From Synchiropus splendidus (lineage: Eukaryota > Chordata > Actinopteri > Syngnathiformes > Callionymidae), in contig NC_071334.1 of NCBI RefSeq assembly GCF_027744825.2, forward strand, positions 6,203,937 to 6,267,936: a DNA stretch of 64,000 bases. Reading direction: 5' to 3'. The translations under genes and the position numbers were made by a program. The notes beneath the pieces are model-generated. The model worked only from the letters and a program-made list of their open reading frames with translations, made no database searches and was not told where the DNA came from. Shown piece after piece: positions 23,952 to 34,358 of the stretch. The first letter of the stretch is position 1. Every line of letters starts with the position of its first letter.

Positions 23952-26599
23952 AATTAATGAGATGCAAAACCAGCTGTGTCTTCTCATTATTGTGTAGTGT
24001 GTGATTGTAGTGTCTAGTGATGGGCAAATAAGACCTCATAAAGCGTTTGGACACAATGTTACAACACTGTGTCACTGAATACTGCCACCTGCAGGACAGT
24101 CAAAATCCCTGCAGACCACTGACGACCTACTGTATACAATGAAATCATTTATAAGTCTGTTATTATAAGTCATTGTATTCATATTGTGTTATTCCATATC
24201 TGTAAATAATCTGAACGTGTATTATAATGTGAAAATGCTGTGAATGAGGCGGCTTGTGGGCTTTTTTCTTTTATTTTTTTTACAAATTTGTATTTACAAA
24301 AATGTGTTTTTCCAACATTTTAGAATTTTCGAAATTAAGTCTGTTGCGTTTCTTGCAAAAAGGTTAGAGTTACCTTTAAATTAATTTGAATTAGAATGGA
24401 ACATGACAAGTCGAAAACCTGAGACAAACTGGATAAAACAAGAGGGTTGAAAGAAATACATTATTCTCCGATAGGAAATGTGATTGTCTTAAAGCTGTAC
24501 GTACACCAGTGCTCTGTGAGCTTGGTTCATATCACAGAGTCACGTCACTCTTTGAGGGATGACTTGACAACACGCGAAAGTTGCTTTACACTTGAAAGCT
24601 TGCTTTACGGGGACTGACTGGTGTCATGCGCGTGCAGGTTTCGTGGTCAGGGCTTCCAGGAGGGCTATGAGATCGGTCACTGCCGAGGCCTGAAGAATGG
24701 CTACAAGCATGGAACATCCCATGGGGCCAAGCTGTCCACTGAGGTGAGTCCTCCTTGCATCAAGTCAGGTTGGTAAAGCATTGCCACATTCCTTCTGAAC
24801 ATTTTCCTCCTTTAAAATGGACATGCAACTTCTACAGAGCAAATCCAATGTGAGGCGCATTTTTCAGGACCGACAGTTGATGATCAAAGTTTGTGATATT
24901 GCAGTTTATTAAAGGGACCCATCCTTTTCCAACGTCTTTGACTCGTGCAGACTCACCATGGACTGGAGTCAATGCTGACGTGCTGCTCACATTGGAGCAA
25001 TACAATGTGCTGCTATGAGATCTGGCAAACTTGAGTTCATTTTCATATTTTAAAGGAGACTATACCGTAATTTACGGACTATAAGTCGCTACTTTTTTTT
25101 TTCGCGGTCTGAGCCCTGCAGCTGATACTAACCGCTTGGATACTTTATGGATTTTTACAGGCTGAAATCAGATGAAAACAGAGGCTTTTTATTGACCTTA
25201 AAGCGCTCAAAATGCGCTGTTTTCACCCATGTGTCCACAGCTCCGTCAACAGAGTCGATCAGTGTTGATCGAAGAAGCAACTGAGACCGGCTGTGGTGTC
25301 GGAACTTCGGGCATTATTTCCGCTATTTCCTCACTCTTGATGCTGGACCCTGTTTTCAAAACTAGTCTTGAAAAGCATTTTTAAGCCGCTGCAGCTTATG
25401 TAGGAACAAGATCTGTTTTCCTTCTTAACTTTAGTGGGCGGGTCTAATATTCCGGCGCATTCTATAGTCCAGAAATTACGGTATGTCATATCGTGTAGAG
25501 CTGTGTACTTGCAGGTATCTTGCGATACGATGCGTATCCCGATACAGTGAGATGATACGGTACATTGCCATACTTTAAGTTCAGCTATACATTGCAATAA
25601 CCATCATTTTATGGTGGAAAATCAGATAATGTGGTTCAAAATCATGTGCATGAAAAGAAGTTAATACACGTCACAAATGCAGCAGCACATGCAAGTGTTT
25701 ATGTATTAAATATTGATGTAGACGAGTTAAAATGTCAAGACAATATCACACCATCAAATATTGTAGCAATGTTTCATCAACAATATGGATACAATATGGC
25801 AGAATCAAGTATTGCGATATTTGATCACTGTTTTCTTGCTCCCCTTATACTGTATTGTCTGTGGTATTTGCACCTCACATGACTGGAGACGAGCTGTGTA
25901 TCACAATAGCATTGTACATGTTTGTACTGCCAGTTATTAAAGTGAAAATAGCAAACATGGCTCCTCACTGACCAGTGCAGCCTCAGGTCCGTAAACAGTC
26001 CCTGAACATGTGAGACTTGCTTGGCTCTTCTGACCAATCAGAGAAGAGCGAGCCAGAGGCCAGAACCGAGTCTTGTCTTCTTCGCTCCAAATCTTCTCCT
26101 GTCTGGCAGATTTCCTTCTACTATGGCTTTGCTTTCACGTGGAAGTGTCTCCTTCAGGACAGTCCAGATCCAAAGTCCAGGTGCGAGACAGTCTTGTCCA
26201 TCACACACGTCTCGCTTTTCAATGACTCACTTGTAGCTGACTCCTGCTGTGACCTTCTGCTGCCAGGAAGCGCTTGAAAACACTGGAAGCCCTCTTGGCT
26301 TTGATCCAGAACGTAGCACTGGACGACCCACAGTCGGAGAAACTCCAGGAAGACATGGAGAAGCTGAGGTCCAAGTTCAGGCAGGTGTGTCACCATGTGT
26401 TTTTTTCCTCTAGATTCAGTTTCATAAGAAGACTCCAGAGATCAATACTGGAATCCCAGTCTTTTATATATGGATTCAGGAAAGTGTGTTTTCAACCATC
26501 TGTATCCTCCATTGTCTCTTACTGCAGGTGTGTTCGCTGCTCAACGTGCCTGCCGACTTCAAGGACTACGTCCTGACCCCTGAGTCCAAGTCTTTCTGA
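22730..26599 (+). CDS. lto1: Lto1 (ORAOV1), ABCE1 iron-sulfur maturation factor
   Basis: The spliced frame predicts 139 residues; human LTO1 has 137. Coding exons are 22730-22782, 24638-24743, 26110-26180, 26267-26384 and 26528-26599, all with GT donors and AG acceptors in compatible phase. The N-terminus [19 protein letters not shown] matches the family start. Exon 2 carries the deca-GX3 signature, a run of glycines every four residues ([15 protein letters not shown] and on to [11 protein letters not shown]), which in this family mediates binding to Yae1. Exon 3 has the family-typical [12 protein letters not shown]. Family knowledge: the Yae1-Lto1 pair recruits the Fe-S protein ABCE1/Rli1 to the cytosolic iron-sulfur targeting complex, supporting ribosome function. 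The ATG has A at -3. The gene converges on ccnd1, as in tetrapods. Identity is near certain; exon edges are inferred from splice sites and homology. Confidence 0.95.
23738..23950. repeat. TG/TA compound microsatellite in lto1 intron 1
   Basis: About 210 bp of almost uninterrupted alternating pyrimidine-purine sequence: TG runs, then mixed TATG/TATA, ending in a pure TA run at about 23915-23947. The open frames across it on both strands are repeat artefacts (Tyr-Ile, Cys-Val). Confidence 0.95.
24013..24130. mobile_element. Possible fragment of a TAGTGATGGG-type hAT MITE
   Basis: It begins TAGTGATGGGCAAATAAG, like the terminal sequence of the complete element at 26845-27071, and contains a similar GTGTCACTGAA stretch. 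No matching right end or target duplication was found, so it is called only as a probable truncated relative within lto1 intron 1. Confidence 0.35.
24638..24743 (+). CDS. lto1: lto1 coding exon 2 (deca-GX3 region)
   Basis: A 106-nt exon between acceptor GCGTGCAG and donor GTGAGT. It encodes the whole glycine-spaced Yae1-binding repeat and ends at GAKLSTE on a codon boundary. Confidence 0.94.
25064..25494. mobile_element. TA-flanked MITE in lto1 intron 2
   Basis: The left end reads TACCGTAATTTACGGACTAT; the right end reads TATAGTCCAGAAATTACGGTA, its inverted counterpart. TA flanks both ends, as in a Tc1/mariner-style target duplication. Inside are subterminal phrases shared with copies at 7678-8215, 51270-52385 and 58545-59070: GCGCTCAAAATGCGCTGTTT, CTGAGACCGGCTGTGGTGTC (inverted) and AAAACTAGTCTTGAAAAG. 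It is non-coding and non-autonomous. Confidence 0.8.
26110..26180 (+). CDS. lto1: lto1 coding exon 3
   Basis: A 71-nt exon after a pyrimidine-rich acceptor ending GGCAG, with donor GTGCGA. It encodes [18 protein letters not shown] and onward, aligning with human CYQGFAFAWKCLL. It ends with two bases of an Arg codon. Confidence 0.93.
26267..26384 (+). CDS. lto1: lto1 coding exon 4
   Basis: A 118-nt exon after acceptor CTGCCAG. It encodes [14 protein letters not shown], then [21 protein letters not shown], which aligns with the human DDPTYDKLHEDLDKIRGKF helix. The donor is GTGTGT. Confidence 0.93.
26528..26599 (+). CDS. lto1: lto1 coding exon 5 and stop
   Basis: A 72-nt terminal exon after acceptor ACTGCAG. 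It encodes [16 protein letters not shown] then TPESKSF and TGA. The SLLNV segment matches human, and the protein ends in Phe like the human one. Confidence 0.93.
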   Translation: MCSLLNVPADFKDYVLTPESKSF

Positions 26600-26800
26600 T
26601 CACCAAGAGACGCTCACTGGGACTGAGCTGGCCACAGAACCAGGACACACCTCACGCTGGAGTCAACTCTCCGCTCCTGACCTTCTCTCCCTGAGGACTG
26701 ACGTGTTCTGTAGAAGAGCCAGGCTTCTGCTGGCTGTGGGCCTTGCAGACCTTCAAGTTGTGTGACATGACTTTAATAAAGTCGCTATATGTGAGCTGGA
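26600..26800 (+). other. lto1: lto1 3' UTR with poly(A) signal
   Basis: About 200 nt follow the TGA. A canonical AATAAA at 26775-26780 should direct cleavage 10-30 nt later. A MITE target site begins only about 55 bp past the signal, so the transcript probably ends before it. Confidence 0.75.
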
Positions 26801-26844
26801 TTAATACTCCAGAAAGAGTCTTGAGAAAATGCTGTGCTCAAGAC

Positions 26845-27071
26845 TAGTGTTGGGTGGATGAGGCTTCACGAAACAGTGCCCTAACTTTCAGAGGCCACTA
26901 GATGGCGCTCTTGCTTGACAAATGGTGAGGTTTCATTGAATTAGTTGTTCATGTCCAAAAATTTTACACCAGACAGCGCCATCTGGTGGCCTCTGAAAAT
27001 CAGGACACTGTTTCATGAAACCCAATTGACCCTTCAATACTGTGTCATTAAGCTTCATTGACCCATCACTT
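26845..27071. mobile_element. Palindromic hAT-type MITE with intact 8-bp target duplication
   Basis: A 227-bp element bounded by the exact 8-bp direct repeat CTCAAGAC at 26837-26844 and 27072-27079, the duplication length of hAT transposons. The ends TAGTGTTGGGTGGATGAGGC and (inverted) AAGTGATGGGTCAATGAAGC pair. The pairing continues inward so that most of the element folds into one hairpin: AAACAGTG, TTTCAGAGGCCAC and TAGATGGCGCT each have an inverted partner. It is non-coding. Confidence 0.9.
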
Positions 27072-27079
27072 CTCAAGAC

Positions 27080-28660
27080 ACTGAATTTCAGTCCCTCCAT
27101 TTGGAGATAGTTGGATTCCGAGCATGTATGTATGCATGAGCGGGTTTGTTTTCCTCCACCACAACCAGACACCTGTCACCTCTTTTGTGTCCTTCTTCAG
27201 GAAAGGAAAATAAACCCAACTTTTATTATGTCTGTCGTGACTATTGAGCCATTATTCACCTCATCTAAAGCCTTTTGAGGACCCACTTTTCGGTTAATAT
27301 GATGGCTTTCAACCTCCTCATCTGACAGGTTCACGGTCAAATTCCAGTTCACATTAGAGGAAAGTGGCACCAAGTCAGATGCACTGGCTGCATGTGCAGT
27401 AGTGTGTGTGCTGTGTGTGAACAGTCACTCTGAAGGCTTTGGAAAGAGGAGGGCCGACTGAGGCCCCACCAGAGACCCTGGGCTCCGACAGTATTCCAGA
27501 GTCCTTTACTAAGCAACTGCAGAGGGAAGGGAGACGGCAGTGGTCAGGGGCGCGGAGAGAAACAACAGTCCTGGAATGCCGCCGGGGAGGAGAGCGAGGC
27601 GGAGGGCGCCGTGCGTGGATTGTGAGGAGCAGGTGGTGAGGGCTGACATGAAAAGCAATGGTGACAAACGCAGCAGCTCTGCCGGCCGGCCGGCTGGCCG
27701 CCAGCAGAAAGGCTGAATGGGACGCCGGAGTTGGAATGCACCACAAGCACACGAGCAGGAGGAGGAGGAGGAGGAAGAGTTGGCAGGCCTTGCTCCGCTA
27801 GAGCCGCTCTTTTCTGATTCAACTGTTGAGCAACGGGCAGCATGAGGGTCACCTGGCCACATTTGTCCCCCCGCTGCGGTGACTTGGAGAGTACATGTAT
27901 TTATTTATTGGCCCAGACAAGAGTGTCTGTGTTTTTTAACCTCAACATGTCATTACAAATAGAAGGAAATACTTGCACCCTTTAAGGACAGGGTTGTGAA
28001 ATGCCACGTGTGGGTTTGTATGTGCTGTGTAGGGGCCGGAAGGCAAAAGAGCCCACAGTCTATGAGCAGAGTGGACAGGGCCCAGACCCCTGTGGGACTC
28101 CTCACTGAGAGGCGTCCCTGTGGACCCACCGGTCGGTGGCCTGCCCACCAGCGCCCAGCTGCCCGGGGAGTCTGCTGAAGATAGCTGGTCTCAGGCCCAG
28201 GTCTCGCGGCAGACCTGGGCAAGGTGAGGCGCAAGGGCCATATGCGGCCCGATACCTGTATTTTATGTTATGTTATGTTGTCATTTTCTGCCTTTTTTGT
28301 TTGCGCTTTCTTTTTTAGTCTCCACATCAGCAGTAAATATAGAATGTTTTTGTTTTAAGACTGAAATTGTCCTCTTTTCATTGGCCATTGTTGAGTGTTT
28401 TTTTTGTTCCTCAAGATACATTTGAAGGAATATTGGAAATATATTTTGAAATAAATTTTATTTGGAACGTCTGGTCCATACTTATGTTGCTGTATATTCA
28501 AAATAAATGCGTATGAAATGAAATATATCACTAGGTCTATATTTACACTTCTTAACATCCTTGCCTGCATTTAATCTTTCTTTCTAGGTCCTCGTTACTT
28601 AAGTACGGAAGCTCTGAACTCTCATGGTAAGTTATTTTTATTTGTGTATTATCTCATTCA
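27080..28660. other. Intergenic between lto1 and ccnd1
   Basis: No gene is seen. 28205-28250 (GACCTGGGCAAGGTGAGGCG, GGCCATATGCGGCCC) resembles the end of a common hAT MITE class. A short TTATG pentamer run lies at 28262-28280. Confidence 0.5.
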
Positions 28661-28663
28661 TAC

Positions 28664-28711
28664 AAGAAGCTCCAGGACGACATTTCAGACTTTGTCGTCC
28701 TGGAGCTTCTT
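28664..28711. repeat. Perfect 19-bp inverted repeat (hairpin)
   Basis: The left arm AAGAAGCTCCAGGACGACA (28664-28682) and right arm TGTCGTCCTGGAGCTTCTT (28693-28711) are exact reverse complements around the 10-nt loop TTTCAGACTT. Just upstream of the CGTACG array. Confidence 0.95.
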
Positions 28712-28814
28712 AACATGGTCTTCTGAAAGTCTGCAGCTTCTCAAGGAGCTGTGCAGAGTACCATCATGTCCATCCACTGTGAACCAGGTGCTGTCTCCCA
28801 TCATCCCACATCTG

Positions 28815-29530
28815 ACGTACGAACGTGTTTTTTCTCGCACGAACGTGATAATTATCTCGTACGAATGTGTTTGTTCTCATACAAATGTAATAATTTTCTC
28901 ATACGAACGTGTTTTTTTTTCTCGTACGAACGTGATCATTTTCTCGTACAACATGTATTTTCTCGTACGAATGTGTTTTTTTCCTATGAACATGATAATT
29001 TTCTCATACGAACGTGTTTTTCTGATATGAACGTGATCATTTTCTCGTACTGTTTTTTTTTCTCGTACGAACGTTTTTTTTTCTCGTACGAATGTGATAA
29101 CTATCTTGTACGAACATGATAATATTCTCCTGCAAATGTGTTTTTTCTTATATGAATGGAATAATTATCTTGTACGAACGTGTTTTTTTTCTCATACGAA
29201 AGTGATCATTTTCTCGTGCGAACACGTTTTTTCTCGTACGAACGTGTTTTTTTCATACGAACATGATAATTATCTTGTACGAATGTCTTTTTTCTCGTAC
29301 GAACGTGATAATTATCTCTTACGAACATGGTAATTTTTTCGTACGAACGTAATAATTATCTCGTATGAAAGTGTTTTTTCTCATAAAAACGTAACAATCA
29401 TCTTGTTCCAACGTCTTTTTTGCTCAAAGGAACGTGATAATTTTCTCGTTTTTTCTCGCACCAACGTGTTTTTCCCCCCTACGAATGTAATATTTATCTT
29501 GTACAAGTGTTTTTTTTTCTCGTACAAAAG
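28815..29530. repeat. CTCGTACGAACGTG tandem array
   Basis: About 0.7 kb of imperfect units of roughly 22-27 bp, each built on TCGTACGAACGTG followed by either a T-run (GTTTTTTCTCG) or GATAATTATCTCG. The two unit types alternate irregularly. The palindrome CGTACG recurs through it. Open frames over it are repeat artefacts. Confidence 0.93.
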
Positions 29531-31877
29531 TAATAATACATAGATAAGAATAACTGACCATGGCAGTTCAGTGCTTATGTGCTTCAGTATATATTTGGGA
29601 TATTTTTCCATCATGTTTTGTCGTCATCGCTGTCTTTCTTTTGATGACGGCCCCTCACAACAGTTTCTAACGTGGCCTTTTAGGCTACTGTCCAGCTGTG
29701 GTCTGGCAGAACCCAGGAAGGTCAAGGTTGTAGGTTGTAACCTATTTAGCCAAAGTGTGTTTGCTTGTTTGTGTGTGTCCGGACTCTCTGATGTGTTACG
29801 CAAGAACGTCTTTGATGGCGCCTCAGTGTGAAAGTCTGATCCTTTCCCACTGAGCTGCCAGCACCACCTGGACCTGCTGCCCACAGAGAGCCTCAGCTAA
29901 CTCCTAGCACTAGCAAGCAGCCGCCCCACACAGCCTTGTCCCGACCTCTGAACCTTCACTGGACTCCTGGCGCTTTTACAAACACTGCAGGTGTCCAACG
30001 AAACTTCGGAGAGAAATCACTGTTGTCATGGCTCCACCTCTTTGATGGTGCTTATTTTCAATTCTTACTCATCTGAAGAGCTCAACCTCATTGTCGGTTT
30101 TCATGAAATGCACCATCAATTTTGGGAGCACATTGCCACCTGCAGGCCTGGCATGTGTACTACATCATTTCCACTGGTGTGGTCATGTGACACAGCTCCA
30201 TATTTAGGGAGCACGTGTCTTAAATGGACAAGAGCTGGGTATACTTATATATATATAGTTATAAAAATCAAAATAATATTCCAAATGTATAAAAATGACT
30301 CCGCCCACCCCATCCCACTAACAGGGAGCCTTTCGTTGCTTTGACAGGTCAATAGTGTGTTGTAAAAAAATAATTAAATAAAACTAAATCGGTCAGGATC
30401 TGAGCAAGAATCGCTTCACAGGTTGCAACATCCTCTGAAAATGTTCAGATTCATTCTTAACGTTGCATGTCGACTTCTCAAGAGGAAAAACAGACTGAAT
30501 TTGCGAGGCTCACCTGTCAACCACGGCAGCAAGACACGCTTGTTATCCAACAACCAACAATAACTCCACGCCTGCATCAAAGAAAACATACAGCCAAGTA
30601 AATAAAAAGTATCTTCCCAAATTCTTTGAATACACATCTGCACAAGCAAAAACAGTGGATTTATCTCCCCATATGCGTGTTGCATTTAAGGCATAGGTCT
30701 GAGTCGTCACAGTGGTGCTTTCAAAGAGCTTTTTTTTCTTTTTCTTCCTGGATTTTCAAACAAATCTGGAATTGGTTCTCACACTATGCTCCACGCAGTC
30801 CAACATCAGACCCGTTCATGGGTTTATTTTTGTCTATTTCTTTATTGTCAAGCCCCTAAAACAAGGTCAGAATAACTGGTTCTAGCTCCAGTCATTTAAA
30901 GGAGAATCGATTTATGTGTCTGAGGACCAGTTAATATAAGCCAAGGTTCGACCGCAGTCATTTGCTTGTCATTAGACCCTTGTAATAACTTCCACTGGGC
31001 TCCATTCAAACATGGGTTTTAAACGCTTACTGTCTCACACTAACTTGTGCTCAGTTAATCCGGTTAAAGTGTCTGTGGTGCCTAGCGAGTGGTGGGATGC
31101 CACCACATCCAACACCCCCTTGTCTGTTCCTATTGACAGTCCAGCCAAGCAACACATGCACGGACCACAACACTGGGCTCAACTCTGAAGCACCGAAGCA
31201 AAGCAGATGAAATCAATGGAGAGATTTTCTCCTGAACATTGATCATAATACAACAACATCACCAAGTGATGAGAGTTGACGTTCACCCACTTGATTCCAC
31301 TACGTTGTAGCGTAACAAATACAGCATCGTGAGGGGCAAAGGAAGCCACTTCTGGGGGCAACACCTGAATCCAAATAATCTGAAGAACATCTCAGCCCAC
31401 AAAAGTGGGGACAAAAGGTCTCGGCAGGAGCCGGGGACTATTGAGTTACATTTGTTTTTCCATGGATCGGAACCTGGCCCCCCTCCGAGCCCCTTCCCCC
31501 CGACTTCATCGTACCTCACCTCACCTCACCTCAGATAACACCCCCCCGCCCCCTGCACCACCCACTGCCCTGGACGACCTCACATATACCACCGACGTGA
31601 CGCTCGTGATGGTTGCAGCACAAGCTAATCTGGCTTCCTCATAGTCGCGCTAAGCTACATAGTTAGCGAACATTGCTAACCGATTCAGTCGCGTGATTGT
31701 GCCAGCGGTGGCCTTCAAAGAAAAAAAGAACTTTGTTCATCCGTGTCTGAGTTATTCAGACTCAGAGAGCCTCAACCAGAACTCTTCATCATTGCCAAAA
31801 AAAAATCACGATTTTTGACACCATTTTGTTGTCGGCTTCAGGCTGCGTGGTTATTGTGTAAACAAACACCACAGAGT
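29531..31877. other. Intergenic between lto1 and ccnd1
   Basis: No gene is recognised. TGCCACCTGCAGGCC near 30135 resembles an inverted CTCF core. A CTCAC repeat lies near 31513-31533. Confidence 0.5.
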
Positions 31878-32468
31878 AAGGTTATTATAGTTTGGGATTT
31901 TTCATTAGTTTTAGTTTTTATCTAGTTTTGCATTTCTATCCTTAAAATTCAGTTAGTTTAAATTAGTTTTCAGAGTGGGTTGGATAGTTTTCACTAGTTT
32001 CAGTTTTTGAAAAATGCTTGGTCTCACTTTAGTTTTTATTTTTAGCTCTTTCTTCAATATGGGGAATTGGAACAAGATGGAAGATTGAAATAGGTCACAA
32101 AAATAGTCAGTAAAACTCAACAAAAGACACCATGTAAAAGTGTATTAAGTTTGGAAAGGTGACGTTTTGACCACGGTCGCGCTCGTCACGTCGTCAACAC
32201 AAGTGACGTCACGGACGTTGACGTGCCGCACCTGGCCGGCAGCTGTCGTAAAACTAGCCGAGCCAAAATGGATAGATTTTCTCTTTGAAATAAACGCTAT
32301 AATTTTAGTTCGTTTCGATTTGTCTTGTAAACAGACAATGCAGTTTCAGTCAGCTGTCGTTGTATGAAAAACATTCTTTTTTTTATTTTTATTTTATTTC
32401 ATTTAACGAAAAAGATTTTCAAGTATATTTTTCAGTTTTTATTTTTTTCGTTAACTGTAATGACCTTG
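31878..32468. mobile_element. Dispersed repeat with terminal inverted repeats
   Basis: The left end AAGGTTATTATAGTTTGGG and the inverted right end AAGGTCATTACAGTTAACG correspond, and both subterminal regions are rich in TTAGTTTTTATTTT-like sequence. The centre contains several ACGTCA/TGACGT sites, including a perfect TGACGTCA at 32204-32211. No clear target duplication is visible. Confidence 0.6.
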
Positions 32469-33505
32469 CAACACAGCGGCAGATTCCAGTTCCTTCTCCA
32501 TGCAAACATGGCCTGAATCCACTGCCATTGATATGGGATGGAGACATAATGTCCCTCTCCCTTACGGACAAAAACACACTTCCTCATCGCTCAGGAAAAC
32601 ATTTAACCGCAGTGAAGAAGTCACTCCATGAAGCCCGTCGTGGTTAAGGTATTTGAACTGTTTGGTTTAACCCGATGAACTCCTGTTTCTTTCTTCCTCC
32701 TGCTGCTGTGTGAGTGTCTCTCCACCGTCATGGAACCAGCCTTGTCTTGAGGTTTCATCTTCTTCTTCTGAGATGCTTCAGCTCGTGTCAAAGATAAACC
32801 AGATAAAACCCCCAACCCTCCCCGGAAAAGAAGAGACTGTTTTCTAGTTCATGTTTTTATTGTGTAGCAGACACAAAGATGATTACACTGCTGGCTCCAG
32901 CTGCAGGGCAGCGGACATGAAGTTGACACAAGTGTGTGGAATGATTTGTAAAAAAAAAAAAAAAAAAAGTCTATGGCTTACAGATCATAACACTATTTAC
33001 AAAACTCACTGACAGTTTGAAACATGGAGCAAAAAGCTTGTGTTTTATATATATATTTATAAATATATATAGGAGAAAGGAGGAAGGCCACCACGGGCCG
33101 AGAGGGGGATAAAAGTCTCTTTCACGGAGACAGCTTAACACTCAACAGAGTTATACATATCCCATTTCTGTTATGGCACCAGTATCACAGCATGCCTTGG
33201 ACTTGCAGAACTTGCGGCCACTGACCCAAGAAGTTGAATAGAATAAGAGCAATACAAATACAAATGTAGAGATAGATGTTGACTGTCACATGAGGTATTG
33301 TGGATCAAAGAATTCAGTACATCGTCTCCATTTTTCCTTATTTTTTTGGAATAGTACAGAGAATGATCATCGTCAACAGAACTGATCACATAAAATCTAC
33401 ATCAAAATAACAAATGAGTTCATGTCAATAACAATTTTCTATGAGAAAATTCAAACCTAGATTGGCAGTACATTGACATTTATAATCATTAAAAATACAA
33501 AATGT

Positions 33506-33513
33506 AGCAGCAA
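33506..33513 (-). promoter_or_regulatory. ccnd1: miR-15/16 seed match in ccnd1 3' UTR
   Basis: The - strand transcript reads TATTTGCTGCTACA. TGCTGCT, with A opposite miRNA position 1, is an 8-mer match to the miR-15/16 family. The adjacent ATATTT could add 3' pairing to miR-16. Human CCND1 is an established miR-15/16 target. A second 7-mer match is at 34204-34210. Confidence 0.5.
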
Positions 33514-33873
33514 ATATCAGGAGAAAAGCATTGTTTTTAATCCTTTACGATTTTTGACATCCTATTTTCCTTTAAAAAAAAAAACCACATAGCTGGGATT
33601 CTTTTTTTTTTTCATAGCAGCGGAATTCAGGGAGTGTTTTCCTCTTCTCAGAAACCTAAATGGACAGGGTTCCAACACAGTGGACAATCGTCGACCAATC
33701 TTCATGTGTTAAAGTGAATAGAGAGTGAAATGGACAGCAGGTGCCTCTCCGTCCTGTGTAGGAACCCTGAACCGGACTCGAGTCCTCACCCTTTTTGCCA
33801 CTAACACTGCCATCACAGGCATTCTACTCCTGCCAGCCGCCAAGCTTCCCCCAAGAAACGTCGCCCACATCTT

Positions 33874-33881
33874 TGTGCAAA
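33874..33881 (-). promoter_or_regulatory. ccnd1: miR-19 seed match in ccnd1 3' UTR
   Basis: The - strand reads TTTGCACA, a full 8-mer match to the miR-19 seed. A miR-17/20-type GCACTTT lies at 34352-34358, so both main seed classes of the miR-17-92 cluster are present. Confidence 0.45.
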
Positions 33882-34351
33882 ATCTCTCATCTCAATGCTT
33901 CTCCTTTTTTGTTGAGCTCCATCGGCCCTTGCGAGTGGTGAAGCACCGGTCCTCAGAGGAAAGTTTTGCGTCGACACACAACAGAAATCTTCTCAACAGT
34001 TCAAAGATATTTGGAGTCTGTTAGTAGAAAAATATGTTTTTTTTTCTTTCTAAAAAATAAAAATACATCTGAACTATAATACCTTCAGAGCTCCAGATAA
34101 TGAACTCAGATTATGTGATTACTGAAGAAAAAAAAATGTTTGTCCAAAATCTGAGGCTTATAGCAGCTAAGTTGAAGCCACCATGAGACTTACAACAGTG
34201 TGGAGCAGCATTCAGTCTTAAATATTTCTCCCGAACTGGTCATTTACTGTCCCACCTGGTGCACCTACTTGCTCACCCTCCTCCTGCCCAACGCCCCGCT
34301 CATATGTTGCTATCACTGTGGTCTATTCAGAGAAGTCAGCAGCGCTGACCA

Positions 34352-34358
34352 AAAGTGC
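34352..34358 (-). promoter_or_regulatory. ccnd1: miR-17/20/106 seed match in ccnd1 3' UTR
   Basis: The - strand reads AAGCACTTTTG, containing the 7-mer GCACTTT complementary to miR-17-family positions 2-8. Repression of mammalian CCND1 by miR-17/20 is known; function here is inferred from the seed alone. Confidence 0.4.

Noticed and set aside
23605..24075. Long Tyr/Ile- and Cys/Val-rich frames in lto1 intron 1
   Set aside because: Direct translation of the TG/TA microsatellite on both strands.
28644..29333. Ser/Tyr/Asn-rich + strand frames up to 128 codons
   Set aside because: Produced by the CGTACG tandem array; units of varying length shift the frame.
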